From NCBI GenBank assembly GCA_026936325.1, contig JAPTHN010000014.1, positions 26,519,348 to 26,583,347 on the forward strand: a stretch of DNA of 64,000 nt, in the 5' to 3' direction. Within the stretch, counting starts at the first letter, position 1. Every line of letters begins with the position of its first letter. A program made the position numbers and the translations under genes. Shown here piece by piece: positions 63,083 through 64,000 of the stretch. Under the pieces are notes generated by a model. That model searched no databases. It worked only from the letters and a program-made list of their open reading frames with translations, and was not told the origin of the DNA. The DNA comes from Platynereis dumerilii (lineage: Eukaryota > Annelida > Polychaeta > Phyllodocida > Nereididae).

Positions 63083-63104
63083 CTTGGTCTGCGAAGGATT
63101 CCAT
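63083..63104 (-). CDS. First coding exon of the small transmembrane-protein gene
   Basis: ATGGAATCC in strong context (TTAACCATGG) encodes MESFADQ plus the first base of the Ala codon completed by 60748. The donor is GTAAAT. A 5' UTR acceptor (TCACTTCAG) lies at about 63132. A possible upstream non-coding exon ends at about 63541 with donor GTAAGT and holds an ATG that would open only a six-codon uORF. Confidence 0.6.
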
Positions 63105-64000
63105 GGTTAATTTAGACTCGGGAAGCCTCTGAAGTGAGCCAGGTAAGTGGAATATTTTTTGTGGGTGGGCAAATCCTGGTTGTATTGATGGGGGGGTTTT
63201 TTGACATTGTCGGCTTATTGGCCTATCTTTTTCATGCACCCAAATATGGGCATGGAATTTTTAAACTATATTTGTATTATTATTATTTTTCAATTTATTG
63301 AGCAGGTTGATTTTATTTTGGGTACGGCATGCTTATCCAGGGTAGTGTGGGGAGGATGGGGGAGGATTTTGATGTTTTTTGGTTGAGATCTGCAAATATA
63401 AAACATAAAATTAAAGCAGTAGATACAGAGCCGTCCGAGAAAGATAGCTCCCAAAATTAATAGACTTTTCTTCCTCATTTTACTGAGCAGTCTACAAGTC
63501 CACTTAGGGACTATAAATAAAATAAAATAAAAACACTTACCTTGCATGGTGAAATTGAAAATGTCACTGCAATTTTACCGTGATAAAATTGGAACATTCT
63601 CGGCATCTGGAACAGTTGCAATGAGCTACCATTAAACTTGGGTCTTATACAATTTTCATATGCATCTTTGTGGGTGTGGAAAAAATGTAATTTTTTTTTA
63701 AACCAGGATAAGCTTTAACATTTTTAAAAGTACATATGTGGATTTTTTGTAACTTGTGTGTCAACTTTTTCTTCATGGCTTCATCTAATCATCAACAGCA
63801 AGCATCCTGTTGGAGTTTTCATAATAACAAAGTTACCAGATAGATTAGAATAGGTATGGAATAGATGGCGCTACTAGGCTCTCTGAGAATCAGGATCCTA
63901 GGTTCTGCAACTTTGTGCAAACCTTCAACAAACCTTTGGCAGATACGTATGATCAGACATTTGCCCAGAACATTACTTTCAAAAGTTGTCCCTACATATC

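Overview
This is an intron-rich, repeat-laden nuclear genome window from an animal, most likely a marine invertebrate. The evidence is GT-AG introns up to 7 kb, a metazoan-type GMC oxidoreductase with 13 coding exons, a histone H3 fossil fragment, CR1/jockey-type LINEs, tRNA-derived SINEs, and many TA-, 3-bp- and 8-bp-target-site DNA transposons. An echinoderm or another marine deuterostome would fit, but the sequence alone does not prove it. No retrovirus, LTR element, Polinton or toxin gene was recognised.

Three transcription units can be argued for. (1) On the minus strand, 13020-32941, is a complete FAD-dependent GMC oxidoreductase (646 codons plus stop). All 13 exons join in phase between consensus splice sites. 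It has an N-terminal membrane anchor, a Rossmann GxGxxG motif, both GMC signatures and the C-terminal GMC domain, but a Ser sits where the catalytic His is normally found. (2) On the plus strand, from about 40.0 kb, is a divergently oriented gene supported by two phase-linked short exons (40232-40242 and 42652-42712). Its product is unrecognised. (3) On the minus strand, starting at 63104, is a gene whose first two coding exons encode a short N-terminus and one transmembrane helix. Its remainder is uncertain.

Layout: 0-1.5 kb is G-tract repeat and anonymous DNA. 1.58-7.42 kb is a giant inverted-repeat (foldback) element whose arms carry mirrored RFX X-box-like palindromes. 9.2-9.5 kb is a hAT-type MITE with a perfect 8-bp duplication. 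12.9-13.0 kb, just past the oxidoreductase stop codon, is a short GAGTGCCC-motif cluster. 13-33 kb is the oxidoreductase gene; its introns hold a histone H3 fragment, a Tc1/mariner-like MITE 14 nt from a splice donor, a near-perfect hairpin MITE, a 1-kb hAT-type element, and two clusters of nuclear-receptor half-sites. 34.57-39.74 kb is a second giant foldback element, between the two divergent genes, with a nested LINE fragment. 42.8-43.3 kb is an inverted second copy of the intronic MITE followed by a tRNA-SINE. 45.1-45.8 kb is another hAT-type MITE plus a tRNA-SINE. 50.6-51.3 kb is a tandem array of about 216 bp units. 54.7-56.3 kb is a tetranucleotide microsatellite invaded by a 1.3-kb terminal-inverted-repeat element built from roughly 25 units of GAGGCAYATTTGAGGC. 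58.7-60.4 kb is a LINE reverse transcriptase with one in-frame stop. 62.3-62.4 kb is a CpG-rich patch with NRF1 and YY1 motifs.

The most unusual signals are the helically phased GAGGC array in the 1.3-kb element, the X-box-bearing foldback family that shares TAGTCC termini with the second foldback, and the His-to-Ser change in an otherwise intact GMC oxidoreductase.
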